Source of the DNA: Hyphomicrobium sp.
GTDB taxonomy: Bacteria; Pseudomonadota; Alphaproteobacteria; Rhizobiales; Hyphomicrobiaceae
Direction: 5' to 3'
DNA length: 64,000 nt
Assembly (NCBI RefSeq): GCF_019744875.1
Contig: NZ_JAIETU010000005.1
Location: 434,001-498,000, forward strand
The notes beneath the pieces were generated by a model. The model worked only from the letters and a program-made list of their open reading frames with translations. It ran no database searches and was not told the origin of the DNA. The position numbers and the translations under genes were made by a program. How positions within the stretch are numbered: the stretch's first letter is position 1; the number at the start of each line of letters is the position of its first letter. This document shows positions 1-8,899 of the stretch, piece after piece.

Positions 1-465
1 GTTGAGGGGATAGAACAGCCAATAGGAAATATGCAGCGGATAGGCGATCCATCGCGAGACCGGCTCGGGCTGACGTATCGCCAAAGTCTTCGGCACCTGC
101 TCGCCGACGACGATGTGCAGCGACGAGAACACGAGGAAGCCGGTGACGAAGGACGTGAAATGCAGCACCCGCTCCGACAGGCCGAGCGGCTCCAGCAGCG
201 GCTTGAGAATCGCGGAGACCACAGGTTCGCCGACCCAGCCAAGCCCGAGCGAGGCCATCGTGATGCCGAGCTGGCAGCAGGCCAGATAGGGCTCGATGTT
301 GTTCATGATATCGAGCACGAGCGCAGCGCCCGTCTCGCGGCGCTCGATCATCGCCTTGACGCGAAAGCCGCGGCTCTTCACCAGCGCGAACTCGGCCGCG
401 ACATAGAACGCGTTGGCGAGCAGCAGAAAAACCGCGATCAGAATTTGAGATGTAATCGAAGTCAT
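1..465 (-). CDS. HlyC/CorC-family (CNNM domain) transporter, N-terminal part
   Basis: Reading leftwards from an ATG at 465, the translation opens with a hydrophobic segment (ILIAVFLLLANAFYVAAEFAL) followed by an amphipathic stretch and the family-typical CQLGITMASLGLGWVGEP, then more membrane segments and HIVVGEQVPKTLA. This is the CNNM/DUF21 transmembrane domain of hemolysin-C/CorC-type proteins, membrane proteins linked to divalent-cation export. The C-terminal CBS and CorC domains lie beyond the left edge, so the gene is truncated by the window and not visibly broken. Its start lies 2 bases after the aroB stop, so it is probably the third gene of an aroK-aroB operon, an order common in rhizobia. 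Transport substrate is inferred from family only. Confidence 0.9.
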   Translation of the reverse strand, partial: MTSITSQILIAVFLLLANAFYVAAEFALVKSRGFRVKAMIERRETGAALVLDIMNNIEPYLACCQLGITMASLGLGWVGEPVVSAILKPLLEPLGLSERVLHFTSFVTGFLVFSSLHIVVGEQVPKTLAIRQPEPVSRWIAYPLHISYWLFYPLN

Positions 466-467
466 CG

Positions 468-1619
468 CTATGCCGCTGCGATCTCACGCTCGAGGAATGC
501 GCGCACGGTTGCCTCGTCGATGTCGCGCGAGACGAACGCCTCGCCGATGTTGCGCACGAGAATGAACGTCAGCCGGCCGTCCTTGACCTTCTTGTCCTGG
601 CCCATGAGCCGCACGAGGTCCTCTGCGTTGGCCTTGCCGCCAGGGATGTCTGCGATTTTCGTCGGGAGCCCGACCGCCTCGATGTGCCGGGTGACGCGTT
701 CGGCCGTTCCAGCTGGGCAGAGGCCGAGGCTTTCGGAGAAGCGGAACGCCAGGCACATGCCGATCGCCACGCCCTCGCCGTGAAGGAGGCGGTCCGAATA
801 GCCGGTCCAGGCTTCGAGCGCATGGCCGAACGTATGGCCGAGGTTCAAAAGCGCGCGGTCGCCGGTCTCGTGCTCGTCGCGCGCGACGATGGCGGCTTTC
901 GCCTTCACACTCGTCTCGATGGCTGTCACCAGCGTTTCCTGGTCGTAGGAGAAGATGCCGTCGTGCGCCTGCTCCAGCCAGCCGAAGAAGCTCGCGTCGC
1001 CGAGCAGGCCGTACTTCACGACTTCGGCGTAGCCCGCGCGCATCTCGCGGGGGGGAAGCGTCTTCAGCACATCCGTATCTGCGATCACCAGCGACGGCTG
1101 ATGGAACACGCCGATCAAGTTCTTGCCCTGGGGCGTGTTGATGCCGGTCTTGCCGCCGACGGAGCTGTCGACCTGAGCCAGCAGGGAGGTCGGGATCTGA
1201 ACGAAGCGTACGCCGCGGCGCAGGACGCCAGCGGCGAAGCCCGCCAGATCGCCAATCACGCCGCCGCCGAACGCGACGACGAGATCGCCGCGCTCAAGGC
1301 CTAGCTCCAACAGGCGCTCGCACAGCGGCGCCAGCTCGCGGAAGCTCTTGGTGGGCTCGCCCGGCTTCAGCACGATGGACCCCTTGTGGCGGCCTTCGGC
1401 GCGCAGGCTCGCTTCGAGCGCGGCCAGATGGTGGCTCGCCACGTTTTCATCCGTGACAATGCCGCAGCGCGCCTTGCCCAGACGGCCCGCGATGAGCCGG
1501 CCCGCCTCGGCCAGCAGATCCGGCCCGATCAGGACGTCGTAAGCGCGGTCGCCGAGCGGGACGTTGACGGTCCGGCTCGCGCGCGTCGTTGCGGCCAGGG
1601 AGTGGGCTAGGGTCGGCAT
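468..1619 (-). CDS. aroB: 3-dehydroquinate synthase
   Basis: Second enzyme of the shikimate pathway: converts DAHP to 3-dehydroquinate using NAD and a divalent metal, in the cytoplasm. The 383-residue product has the normal length. Visible family features are the NAD-binding glycine run (FGGGVIGDLAG, from residue 117), the SSVGGKTGIN segment (152-161), and predicted metal ligands E199 (GYAEVVKYG), H262 (NLGHTFGHALE) and H280 (LLHGEGVAIGM). It lies 46 bases downstream of aroK and 2 bases upstream of the CNNM gene, so the three are probably cotranscribed leftwards. The ATG at 1619 gives a typical N-terminus. Confidence 0.97.
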   Translation of the reverse strand: MPTLAHSLAATTRASRTVNVPLGDRAYDVLIGPDLLAEAGRLIAGRLGKARCGIVTDENVASHHLAALEASLRAEGRHKGSIVLKPGEPTKSFRELAPLCERLLELGLERGDLVVAFGGGVIGDLAGFAAGVLRRGVRFVQIPTSLLAQVDSSVGGKTGINTPQGKNLIGVFHQPSLVIADTDVLKTLPPREMRAGYAEVVKYGLLGDASFFGWLEQAHDGIFSYDQETLVTAIETSVKAKAAIVARDEHETGDRALLNLGHTFGHALEAWTGYSDRLLHGEGVAIGMCLAFRFSESLGLCPAGTAERVTRHIEAVGLPTKIADIPGGKANAEDLVRLMGQDKKVKDGRLTFILVRNIGEAFVSRDIDEATVRAFLEREIAAA

Positions 1620-1665
1620 CGGGCTGTCATCTTCTCAGCTACAATCTCTGCGGCACCCACAGCTA

Positions 1666-2244
1666 TCAGATCGAAGGGGATTGCGCCAACGAGGGGTGGT
1701 TCGCCACCGCCGCGATGATCTCTGACACAATGGTGTCGTGCGGCACGTCCCGGCTTTCCACCGTAATGTCGGCCTCGGCATAAACCGGATAGCGTGCGGC
1801 CATCAGGTTGCGCATCACGCCCTCGGCATCCCCCTTGAGGAGGGGGCGGGTGTCGCGCTTGCCGACCCGGCGCAAGAGCACGTGCAACTCCGCACGCAGC
1901 CAGATCGACAGCCCCGCATCGCGAATTTTGGCGCGCGTGTCAGCCATCATGAATGCTCCACCCCCAGTGGCCAGAACCTGGGGCCCGGCCGAGAGCAATC
2001 GGGAGATCACCTTCGCCTCGCGGTCGCGGAAGAACGCCTCGCCGTGGTCGTTGAAGATTTCCGTGATCGACTTCTGAGCGACGCGCTCGATTTCCTCGTC
2101 CGCGTCGACGAACGGGAGACCGAGGCGGACGGCCAGCCGCTTGCCGATGGACGACTTTCCGCAACCCATCAGCCCGACCAGCACGAGCGACCTCCGGCCG
2201 AGCGCCCGGCGCACCGTTTCGATCGTATCCTTTTCGTGGTCCAT
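1666..2244 (-). CDS. aroK: shikimate kinase
   Basis: Phosphorylates shikimate with ATP. With the start at 2244 the product is 192 residues: P-loop GLMGCGKSS (24-32), shikimate-contacting VDADEEIE (46-53), ATGGGAF (92-98) and the lid-region arginines RDTRPLL (about 130-136). The reading frame stays open far upstream, but those extra residues are low-complexity, pass through a tandem repeat and do not look like protein. The ATG at 2244 has a GGAAGA element about 10 bases upstream and places the P-loop at the distance usual for rhizobial AroK. An in-frame ATG at 2292 is the alternative start. First gene of the presumed aroK-aroB-CNNM operon. Confidence 0.95.
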   Translation of the reverse strand: MDHEKDTIETVRRALGRRSLVLVGLMGCGKSSIGKRLAVRLGLPFVDADEEIERVAQKSITEIFNDHGEAFFRDREAKVISRLLSAGPQVLATGGGAFMMADTRAKIRDAGLSIWLRAELHVLLRRVGKRDTRPLLKGDAEGVMRNLMAARYPVYAEADITVESRDVPHDTIVSEIIAAVANHPSLAQSPSI

Positions 2245-2393
2245 CGCGTATCTGTCTTCCGGCCGCTTCGCCGCGTCGCGGCGCAGGTCCATTGTCCGCG
2301 CACTCTTTACTTCAAGTTTGGCCGGTTGCCAAAAATGCGGCGCAATGTTCTCTCTTGCTGCGGATCTATCGACGTTTGCGTCGCCGCCTTTGG

Positions 2394-2480
2394 CTTTGCC
2401 GACACATTCACTTTGCCGACATACTGGCACTTTGCCGACATACTGGCACTTTGCCGACATACTGGCGCTTTCGCCGACGC
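2394..2480. repeat. 19-bp tandem direct repeat, about 3 full plus 2 partial copies
   Basis: Three consecutive near-identical units reading CTTTGCCGACATACTGGCA occupy about 2411-2467. They are flanked by a diverged copy on the left (ending in ACACATTCA) and a partial copy on the right (CTTTCGCCGACG). The array sits between aroK, transcribed leftwards, and the small membrane-protein gene, transcribed rightwards, so it could be part of a shared promoter region. Copies differ by at most one base, suggesting recent expansion or selection on sequence. Function unknown. Confidence 0.85.
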
Positions 2481-2502
2481 ACCGACCGGGGACATGTCCT
2501 CT

Positions 2503-2649
2503 ATGCCCAGCCTTTTCCGCTTCCTCATCTCCACCGGCTCGCTGGTGGCGCTGGTGTCGGCGGGATTGTATATCCTTGCCAACCAGTTCGAGCCGCAGCG
2601 GCACGAGGTGGTTAAGGTCGTTCCGGGCGTCAAAATTCGCAAGCCGTGA
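2503..2649 (+). CDS. small single-pass membrane protein
   Basis: A 48-residue product consisting of a short N-terminus, one hydrophobic helix (FLISTGSLVALVSAGLYILA) and a short charged tail ending VKVVPGVKIRKP. Small proteins of this layout occur between aroK and xerD in many Hyphomicrobiales, where they have often been mislabelled as histidine kinases. There is no kinase domain here. GGGGA about 9 bases upstream favours the ATG at 2503; an in-frame ATG lies at 2494. It ends 12 bases before the next gene, which it probably shares a transcript with. Function unknown. Confidence 0.65.
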   Translation: MPSLFRFLISTGSLVALVSAGLYILANQFEPQRHEVVKVVPGVKIRKP

Positions 2650-2661
2650 CGTGAGCCCTCC

Positions 2662-4434
2662 ATGCGCCCCAGTCCGCGCCGCGAGCCCTGTAAGAGCATG
2701 AGGCTTTCTGGCCGGATGCGCGCGCGGCGGCGCATTTCAGTCATGAGCGTGGTCTACGGACTATCCCTGCTGGCGCTGAGCGCGGGGGGAACGGGGCTGC
2801 TCGCCAGTGCCGCAAATGCCGGCGGCTCCACGTTCACCTCCGAAGATCTTGCCCCTCCCGCCGCGTCCGAGGAAGCCCAGCGCGGCGTGATCCGCGAAGA
2901 GCTCGACCCTGTCATTTCGCCGGACGGCTCGGGACTACCTTACGAGCTTTGGAGCGGTCTCTCGCCCGACAAGCTCGCCGAGAGCATCGCGCAGCTCGAC
3001 CTGCCGCCGCGCTCGCGCACGTTGAACGGGCTGTGGCGGCGGCTGATCGCGTCGGATGTCGCGTCGCCGGGCGCAAGCCCCGCCCGCTTCACGGCGCTGC
3101 GCGTGGAAGCACTCGACCAATCGGGCCTGATCGAGGAAGCGGCCGCCGTGCTGGCGCGGGATGCGTCCGCAGAAAAGGACCCGCTCCACATGGCGCTCTC
3201 GGCGCGCAGCGAGATCGGCCTCGGCAACGCCGAACGGGGATGCGAAATCGGCAAGGGGCTGCTTGCGGTCCGTTCGGCGCTGCCGAAACCGGTCCAGGCC
3301 GACGCCCTCCTGATCAACGGCTATTGCGCGCTTCAGCGCGGAGACGCAGACGGGGCCGCTTTGCAGGCGAGCCTGTTGCGCGACCTCGACCTCTCGGCCT
3401 CGCCCGGGGCGGATCTGCTCGATGCGGCGGCGGCGGGTGTCGCGCCGTCTATTCCAACGGGCGTCAAGCTTTCGCCGCTCGACTACCGGATCGGCTCGGT
3501 GAAGGGCGGCTTCGACCGCGACCGCCTGATCGGCGCGGCGTCACCGGCGCTGCTGGCCGCGCTCGCGCACGATCCACGCACCGCCCCGGATGTGCGCCTT
3601 GCAGCCGGCGAGGCCGCGACCCAGCTTCACATCCTCACGCCCCAGGCGCTGCTGGCGCTCTATCGCGCGCCAGGCGCGGGGGGCGACGCAGGCACCATCG
3701 AACGCGCCCGTCTCCTTGCTTCTGCGGAGAGTGAGAAAACGCCCCTCAAAAAGGCGCGTCTCATCCGTGCGTTTCTCGACGAGTCCCGTCGCGTCGGCCT
3801 CTACTGGCCGGCCTTGCAACTGATGGCCGATCCCACCCAGGCGCTCGAACCCGTGCCCGAGATCGGGTGGTTCGCCGAGACGGCCATCGAGGTCGCGATC
3901 GCGTCCGGCAATTTCGACGCGGCGCGCCGGTGGGCGAGCTTCAGCGGTTCGGCGGACAGTCTGAACCCTGCCGCGTCGCAGCCGTTGGCGCACTGGATCG
4001 TGCTGGCCGACCTCGCCGATCCTTCGGCGGGCACGGATCGCGGCGGCGGGCTCGCGGCTGTCGAAGCCATGACGCTCGGCGGCCGGTTCGACGCGGGGCT
4101 GCTGCATCGCCTGACGACGGCGCTCGATGCACTCGACCTCGCGGTGCCGATGGCGCTTTGGGACCAGGCCAGCCGCGTGCCGCAACCGGCGGGCGGGCAT
4201 CTGCCGGACACGGGCGTGCTGTCTGAATTGGCTGAGGCATCGCGCAAGAAGGAGTTCGGGCGAACGGTGCTGCTCGTGATGCGCGCCATCGGGCCCCAGG
4301 GCGCGGAAGGCGCGCACCTGATCGCATTCGGAGACTCGCTGCGTGCGCTGAAGCGCGCGGGCCTCGAAGCGGAAGCGCGGCAACTCGCGGTCGAAGGGCT
4401 GTTCGCCGCCTGGCCGCGCGCGGTCAGCCAATGA
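2662..4434 (+). CDS. secreted or periplasmic protein of unknown function
   Basis: A 590-residue product with an Arg-rich N-terminus and a hydrophobic stretch (about residues 28-52, SVVYGLSLLALSAGGTGLLA) ending in an Ala-rich cleavage-like site (ASAANAGG), so export is likely. The rest is Ala/Leu/Gly-rich and predicted helical, with segments such as RLLASAESEKTPLKKARLIRA that resemble helical-repeat (TPR-like) scaffolds, but I recognise no enzyme motif. In-frame ATGs at 2698 and 2743 are possible starts; 2743 would give a more ordinary signal peptide. xerD starts 13 bases after its stop, so they may be cotranscribed. Codon use and composition match its neighbours. Confidence 0.85.
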   Translation: MRPSPRREPCKSMRLSGRMRARRRISVMSVVYGLSLLALSAGGTGLLASAANAGGSTFTSEDLAPPAASEEAQRGVIREELDPVISPDGSGLPYELWSGLSPDKLAESIAQLDLPPRSRTLNGLWRRLIASDVASPGASPARFTALRVEALDQSGLIEEAAAVLARDASAEKDPLHMALSARSEIGLGNAERGCEIGKGLLAVRSALPKPVQADALLINGYCALQRGDADGAALQASLLRDLDLSASPGADLLDAAAAGVAPSIPTGVKLSPLDYRIGSVKGGFDRDRLIGAASPALLAALAHDPRTAPDVRLAAGEAATQLHILTPQALLALYRAPGAGGDAGTIERARLLASAESEKTPLKKARLIRAFLDESRRVGLYWPALQLMADPTQALEPVPEIGWFAETAIEVAIASGNFDAARRWASFSGSADSLNPAASQPLAHWIVLADLADPSAGTDRGGGLAAVEAMTLGGRFDAGLLHRLTTALDALDLAVPMALWDQASRVPQPAGGHLPDTGVLSELAEASRKKEFGRTVLLVMRAIGPQGAEGAHLIAFGDSLRALKRAGLEAEARQLAVEGLFAAWPRAVSQ

Positions 4435-4447
4435 CGGCGCTCCTCCC

Positions 4448-5395
4448 ATGAGCGGCGACGACCAGCGTCACATCACGGCGTTTCTCGAAATGATGGCGGC
4501 TGAGCGCGGCGCGGCGGCCAACACGCTCGAAGCCTACGGGCGCGATCTTGCCGACTATCTCGCGTTCCTCGCCCGAGCGGGCATCGCGCTAACCGCGGCT
4601 GGGAAGGCCGACGTGTCACGCTATCTCTCAGAACTATCGGTGGCCGGTCTCAAGCCGGCGTCCCGCGGGCGGCGGCTCTCGGCGGTGCGCCAGCTCTACA
4701 GGTTTCTCGAAGCGGACGGCATCGTGCGCGAAAGCCCGGCGGACGGCATCGCCGGGCCGGGCAAGGGACGCCCGCTTCCCAAAACGCTCTCCGTCGACGA
4801 GGTGGACCGTCTCATCGACGCGGCGGCCCGGGCGGCGGACGGCCTGAGCGGGCGCGACCTCGTGCGTGCCGTGCGCCACCATTGCCTGCTCGAGATGCTG
4901 TATGCGACGGGCTTGCGCGTGTCCGAGCTGGTGTCGCTGCCTCGAAGTGTGCTGAAGGGCGATCCGCGGCTGCTCACCATTCGCGGCAAGGGCGGGCGCG
5001 AGCGCCTCGTGCCGCTCAACACGAAAGCCCGTGTCGCGCTCGACCGCTATCTGGCCCTCGGCTCGCATCCGGAGGACGGCGTGGCGGCGACGGTCGCGAC
5101 CCGCTACCTCTTTCCCTCGCGCGCCGAGGAAGGCCATCTCACGCGCCAACGGTTCGCGCAGGATCTCAAGGAGACCGCCGCGGCGGCCGACATCGACGCC
5201 GACCGCGTCTCGCCGCACGTGCTGCGGCATGCGTTCGCGAGCCACCTCCTGGACCGGGGCGCGGACCTCAGGACCGTGCAGAGCCTGCTCGGGCATGCCG
5301 ACATCTCGACGACCGAGATCTACACGCATGTGCTCGAAGAACGCCTCAGGCGGCTCGTGACCGAGCATCACCCACTGGCGAAAGACGGGACCTGA
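4448..5395 (+). CDS. xerD: tyrosine recombinase XerD
   Basis: Site-specific recombinase that, with XerC at dif, resolves chromosome dimers at division. The 315-residue product has the N-terminal SAM-like core-binding domain (about 1-100) and the catalytic domain with the full tyrosine-recombinase set: R157 (ATGLRVSEL), K181 (RGKGGRER), H257 and R260 (SPHVLRHAF), H283 (LLGHADIST) and nucleophile Y292 (TEIYTHV). XerD rather than XerC is favoured by family resemblance and by its position near aroK and accA in rhizobia. Coding ends about 220 bases before accA. Confidence 0.93.
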   Translation: MSGDDQRHITAFLEMMAAERGAAANTLEAYGRDLADYLAFLARAGIALTAAGKADVSRYLSELSVAGLKPASRGRRLSAVRQLYRFLEADGIVRESPADGIAGPGKGRPLPKTLSVDEVDRLIDAAARAADGLSGRDLVRAVRHHCLLEMLYATGLRVSELVSLPRSVLKGDPRLLTIRGKGGRERLVPLNTKARVALDRYLALGSHPEDGVAATVATRYLFPSRAEEGHLTRQRFAQDLKETAAAADIDADRVSPHVLRHAFASHLLDRGADLRTVQSLLGHADISTTEIYTHVLEERLRRLVTEHHPLAKDGT

Positions 5396-5617
5396 CCGGC
5401 CGATCCGGGGCGCCCGGGCGCTCATTCGCCGTGCTTTCGGGCTGAAACTGACCGGTTTTCTGCGATCGGCTCCCCGCGGTCCTGAGGGCGGCGGTAGGCC
5501 GCGCCGTTTACGAAGAAACGGGCGGGGGTTGACAGAAAATCGGCGGGAGGGTCAACGTGCCCCGACTTTCCAATAATTCCGACCGAACTTAGTCCCGCGG
5601 CAGGATGAGGCCTATCC

Positions 5618-6601
5618 TTGGAACCCACGAAGTCTGATCGCCCGATCGCCGTTAGAACGTATCTCGATTTCGAGAAGCCCATCGCCGAGCTCGAGAGCAA
5701 GGTGTCCGAGCTCAAGGGGCTCGAGGGCGGCGAAGGCGTGTCGATCTCCGAGGAAATCAAGAAGCTCGAGCAGAAGGCCAAGGCGGCGCTCGTCGACACC
5801 TACGGCAAGCTGACGCCGTGGCAGAAGACGCAGGTGGCGCGCCATCCGGACCGGCCGCACTTCTTCGACTACATCAAGGAGCTGATCGAGGACTTCACGC
5901 CGCTCGCAGGCGACCGCTACTTCGCCGAGGACGAAGCGGTGATGGGTGGTCTCGGCCGCTTCCGCGGGCGCTCCGTCGTCGTTATCGGGCACGAAAAAGG
6001 CTCCGACACGGAAGGGCGCATCCGCCACAACTTCGGCATGGCGCGTCCCGAAGGCTATCGCAAAGCCGTGCGCCTCATGGAAATGGCCGACAAGTTCGGG
6101 CTTCCGGTGATCACGCTGGTCGATACGGCGGGCGCCTATCCCGGCATCGGCGCCGAGGAGCGCGGGCAGGCCGAGGCCATCGCGCGCTCGACCGACAAAT
6201 GCCTCGCAATCGGCGTGCCGATCATCGCCGTCATCATCGGCGAGGGCGGATCGGGCGGCGCGGTCGCGATCGCATCGGCCAACCGGATCCTGATGCTCGA
6301 GCACTCGATCTACACCGTGGCCTCGCCGGAAGCGGCGGCCTCGATCCTGTGGCGCGATTCCGCCAAGGCCATCGACGCGGCAACGAACATGAAGATCACG
6401 GCGCAGGACCTCGACACGCTCGGCGTGATCGACGTCATCATCCGTGAGCCGGTCGGCGGCGCCCACCGTGACCGCACGCTGGCCATCCAGACGGCCGGAG
6501 ACGCCATCGCCAAGGCGCTGGCCGAGTTCGACGACAAATCTCCAGTCGAGATCAGGCGGTTGCGGCACGACCGCTTCCTCGACATCGGGCGTCAGTTGTA
6601 G
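5618..6601 (+). CDS. accA: acetyl-CoA carboxylase carboxyltransferase subunit alpha
   Basis: Alpha subunit of the carboxyltransferase of acetyl-CoA carboxylase, which makes malonyl-CoA for fatty-acid synthesis. The 327-residue product contains the family blocks [52 protein letters not shown] and [12 protein letters not shown]. The initiation codon appears to be TTG (5618-5620), preceded at about 8 bases by an AGGATGAGG ribosome-binding site. An internal start at ATTAGA-like codons is not supported, since no ATG or GTG precedes the conserved [12 protein letters not shown] segment in a suitable position. Apparently monocistronic. Confidence 0.96.
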   Translation: MEPTKSDRPIAVRTYLDFEKPIAELESKVSELKGLEGGEGVSISEEIKKLEQKAKAALVDTYGKLTPWQKTQVARHPDRPHFFDYIKELIEDFTPLAGDRYFAEDEAVMGGLGRFRGRSVVVIGHEKGSDTEGRIRHNFGMARPEGYRKAVRLMEMADKFGLPVITLVDTAGAYPGIGAEERGQAEAIARSTDKCLAIGVPIIAVIIGEGGSGGAVAIASANRILMLEHSIYTVASPEAAASILWRDSAKAIDAATNMKITAQDLDTLGVIDVIIREPVGGAHRDRTLAIQTAGDAIAKALAEFDDKSPVEIRRLRHDRFLDIGRQL

Positions 6602-6734
6602 ACGCGCCTCAGGGCCACAGAAAAGACCTGTCACCCGGCCTCCACAGCTTGGTGGCCGTAACGACGCCGCATTCCGCAGGCACGCTTGACATTCGCGCCC
6701 TCGCACTGAAAATATTGGGAAATCCGTAACGTTA

Positions 6735-7835
6735 ATGGAATCTTTACGGTTTCGGGCAGATGGTCGTTCGTATGCGCCAGGGGGAACGCGTGTGCGTCTA
6801 AACATCCTCGCTGACAGGATCGTCTCTCGCTTGAAGCTCGCGCTCTGCGCCGGGCTCGTGGGCGGCGTGCTGGCCGCGTGCGGTGCGATGCCCGAAATCC
6901 TACCCCCCTCCGAACAGCCTCTGGCTCCCGAAACCGTCTCTCTGCTCGGCAAGAAGGGTATGAGCACGAGCGCACCCATCTTCGTGCGGATCTTCAAGGA
7001 AGAGTCCGAGCTCGAAGTCTGGAAGATGCGCGACGACGGGCGCTTCTATCACTTCAAGACCTACCCGATCTGCAATTGGTCCGGCGAGCTGGGGCCCAAG
7101 CAGGCGCAGGGCGACATGCAGGCGCCCGAGGGCTTCTATTCGATCTCTGAAACGCAGATGAACCCGAACTCGAAGTTCTATCTGGCTTTCAACCTCGGCT
7201 ATCCGAACGCCTACGACCGCGCGCTTGGGCGCACGGGCGAGGCGCTCATGGTGCACGGCAAGTGCAAGTCCGCCGGCTGCTACGCCATGACGGATGCGCT
7301 GGCGGAGGAGATCTACGCGCTCGCGCGGGACGCATTCCGCAGCGGGCAGACCAGCTTCCAGGTGCACGCGTTCCCGTTCCGCATGACGGCGGAGAAGCTC
7401 GATCGCTTCAAGAAGCACAAGTGGTACACGTTCTGGTCGACGCTTAAGCAGGGCTACGACTTCTTCGAGATCAACCGCGTGCCGCCCGCCGTGGCCGTGT
7501 GCGAAAAGCGCTACGTCGTGAATGCCGTGATGACCGCCCAGCAGCGCATCGATCCGCTCGGGCGCTGCCCCACGTTCCTGCGGCCGCAACTGCAGCCGTT
7601 CTCGCCGCGCGCGTCGGACGGGACGCTCGCCACCGAGCGCATCACGGCGCCGGGCCCCAAGACACGTGACGCAACCGAAGTCGCCGTGACGACGACGCGG
7701 GCGCAAGAGGTCTTTGCAAACTCGCAGGCCGCGAATTCGCAGGCCTTTGGCTTCGGCGAGACCGGCGGGCTGCCTGATACGCGCGCGTCCGGCATGACGT
7801 TCCCCGGCGCCTCGGCGCTCGGCTACAATCCCTAG
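6735..7835 (+). CDS. YafK-type murein L,D-transpeptidase, predicted lipoprotein
   Basis: First of three consecutive paralogues. The YkuD catalytic signature is present as HGKCKSAGCYAMT, with predicted catalytic H174 and nucleophile C182. The layout around it (YPICNWSGELGPK, PEGFYSI, FNLGYPNAYDRALGR) is that of the YafK branch, whose E. coli member (DpaA) detaches Braun lipoprotein from peptidoglycan. The N-terminus has a basic region, a hydrophobic stretch and a lipobox-like LAAC, so the mature protein is probably a membrane-anchored lipoprotein. The 366-residue length includes a long Thr/Ala-rich C-terminal tail. A GTG start further in (VRLNILAD) is possible. Only 7 bases separate it from the next gene. 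Whether it forms or cleaves cross-links cannot be told from sequence. Confidence 0.9.
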   Translation: MESLRFRADGRSYAPGGTRVRLNILADRIVSRLKLALCAGLVGGVLAACGAMPEILPPSEQPLAPETVSLLGKKGMSTSAPIFVRIFKEESELEVWKMRDDGRFYHFKTYPICNWSGELGPKQAQGDMQAPEGFYSISETQMNPNSKFYLAFNLGYPNAYDRALGRTGEALMVHGKCKSAGCYAMTDALAEEIYALARDAFRSGQTSFQVHAFPFRMTAEKLDRFKKHKWYTFWSTLKQGYDFFEINRVPPAVAVCEKRYVVNAVMTAQQRIDPLGRCPTFLRPQLQPFSPRASDGTLATERITAPGPKTRDATEVAVTTTRAQEVFANSQAANSQAFGFGETGGLPDTRASGMTFPGASALGYNP

Positions 7836-7842
7836 TGCAGAC

Positions 7843-8733
7843 GTGAGCAAGGCTCCCAGGTCTTTTGCAGCCAGCGCCTTCTCGGCGGGCTTGCGCCTGA
7901 TCCTCTTGCTGCTGATCGCTGTTCCCATTCTGGCGGGCATCTATGCCGTCGCGCGCCCTGTGGAGGCCGAGCGCGACTGGATCGGGCTCCAGCGATACTG
8001 GCGTGTCACGTTCTCGCGGTTCGGCATTCCGCTGCCGGGCACGCCGGATCTCGGCAATCTCAACGGCCGCCTCGCGGCGCATGGCGTGGCCGCTGGCGAT
8101 CCGATCCTGATGCGCATCTTCAAGCGTGAGTTCGAGCTCGAGCTTTGGATGATGCGGGACGGCCGCTTCCACCGCTTTGCGACCTATCCGATCTGCAAAT
8201 GGTCGGGCGAGTTGGGCCCCAAGATCAAAACCGGCGACCGGCAGGCGCCCGAGGGCTTCTATACGGTCGACAAAACCGCTCTCAATCCGAACAGCGCCTG
8301 GCACCGATCCTTCAACCTCGGGTTCCCGAACGCGTTCGATCGCTCATTGGGGCGCACAGGATCGTTCCTGATGGTGCACGGCGGCTGCGGCTCGATCGGC
8401 TGCTATGCCATGACGAACCCCGTCATCGATGAAATCTGGCGCCTCGTGACGGCCGCGCTCGGGGGCAAGCAATCCCGCTTCCAGGTTCAGGTGTACCCGT
8501 TCCGTCTGACCGAGACGAACCTCAGCCGGCATAAGGGCTCGCCACAGCACGCGTTCTGGACCAGCCTCAAGCCCGGCTACGACCTTTTCGAGGCGAGCCA
8601 GACCCCGCCCAAGGTCAGCGTTTGCGGCAAGAGCTACGCCTTCGCGCCCGGCGCCGAGGGATATGACGGCAGCTCCGTCATCGAGGCGGGCTGCCAGACG
8701 GTCGCGCCGGCGGCCCCTGCCACCGCGCCATAA
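7843..8733 (+). CDS. YafK-type murein L,D-transpeptidase, membrane-anchored
   Basis: Second paralogue, 296 residues, starting at GTG 7843 only 7 bases after the previous stop, so cotranscribed. Catalytic motif HGGCGSIGCYAMT with H179 and nucleophile C187. The same YafK framework is seen (YPICKWSGELGPK, PEGFYTV, FNLGFPNAFDRSLGR). Instead of a lipobox it has an uncleaved-looking N-terminal helix (LRLILLLLIAVPILAGIYAV), placing the enzyme domain in the periplasm tethered to the inner membrane. C-terminus is Ala/Pro-rich. Substrate and direction of reaction are inferred from family. Confidence 0.9.
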   Translation: MSKAPRSFAASAFSAGLRLILLLLIAVPILAGIYAVARPVEAERDWIGLQRYWRVTFSRFGIPLPGTPDLGNLNGRLAAHGVAAGDPILMRIFKREFELELWMMRDGRFHRFATYPICKWSGELGPKIKTGDRQAPEGFYTVDKTALNPNSAWHRSFNLGFPNAFDRSLGRTGSFLMVHGGCGSIGCYAMTNPVIDEIWRLVTAALGGKQSRFQVQVYPFRLTETNLSRHKGSPQHAFWTSLKPGYDLFEASQTPPKVSVCGKSYAFAPGAEGYDGSSVIEAGCQTVAPAAPATAP

Positions 8734-8899
8734 GCGCCCGGCCGCATCGTTAACGCGCGGCACGTTTTCCACACGGCGCTCATTTTCACGCGGGACTGCC
8801 CCGCGCGAGACTGAATTATCGATAAAATGCAGCTATCATTTCGCGGCGCCCCGGCGCGTGGTTCGATCTCGTGGCGTGTTTTTCTCGACAGGGTGAGAG

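Noticed and set aside
31-783. Long plus-strand open frame over the CNNM and aroB genes
   Set aside because: Mirror of real minus-strand genes in GC-rich DNA; Arg/Ala/His-rich composition without family match.
2420-2440. Sigma-54 promoter in the tandem repeat (TGGCAC then TTTGC)
   Set aside because: The GG and GC elements are about 7 bases apart instead of the 10 required between the -24 and -12 boxes.
2245-2604. N-terminal extension of AroK through the tandem repeat
   Set aside because: Extra residues are low-complexity and repeat-derived; family length and ribosome-binding site point to 2244.
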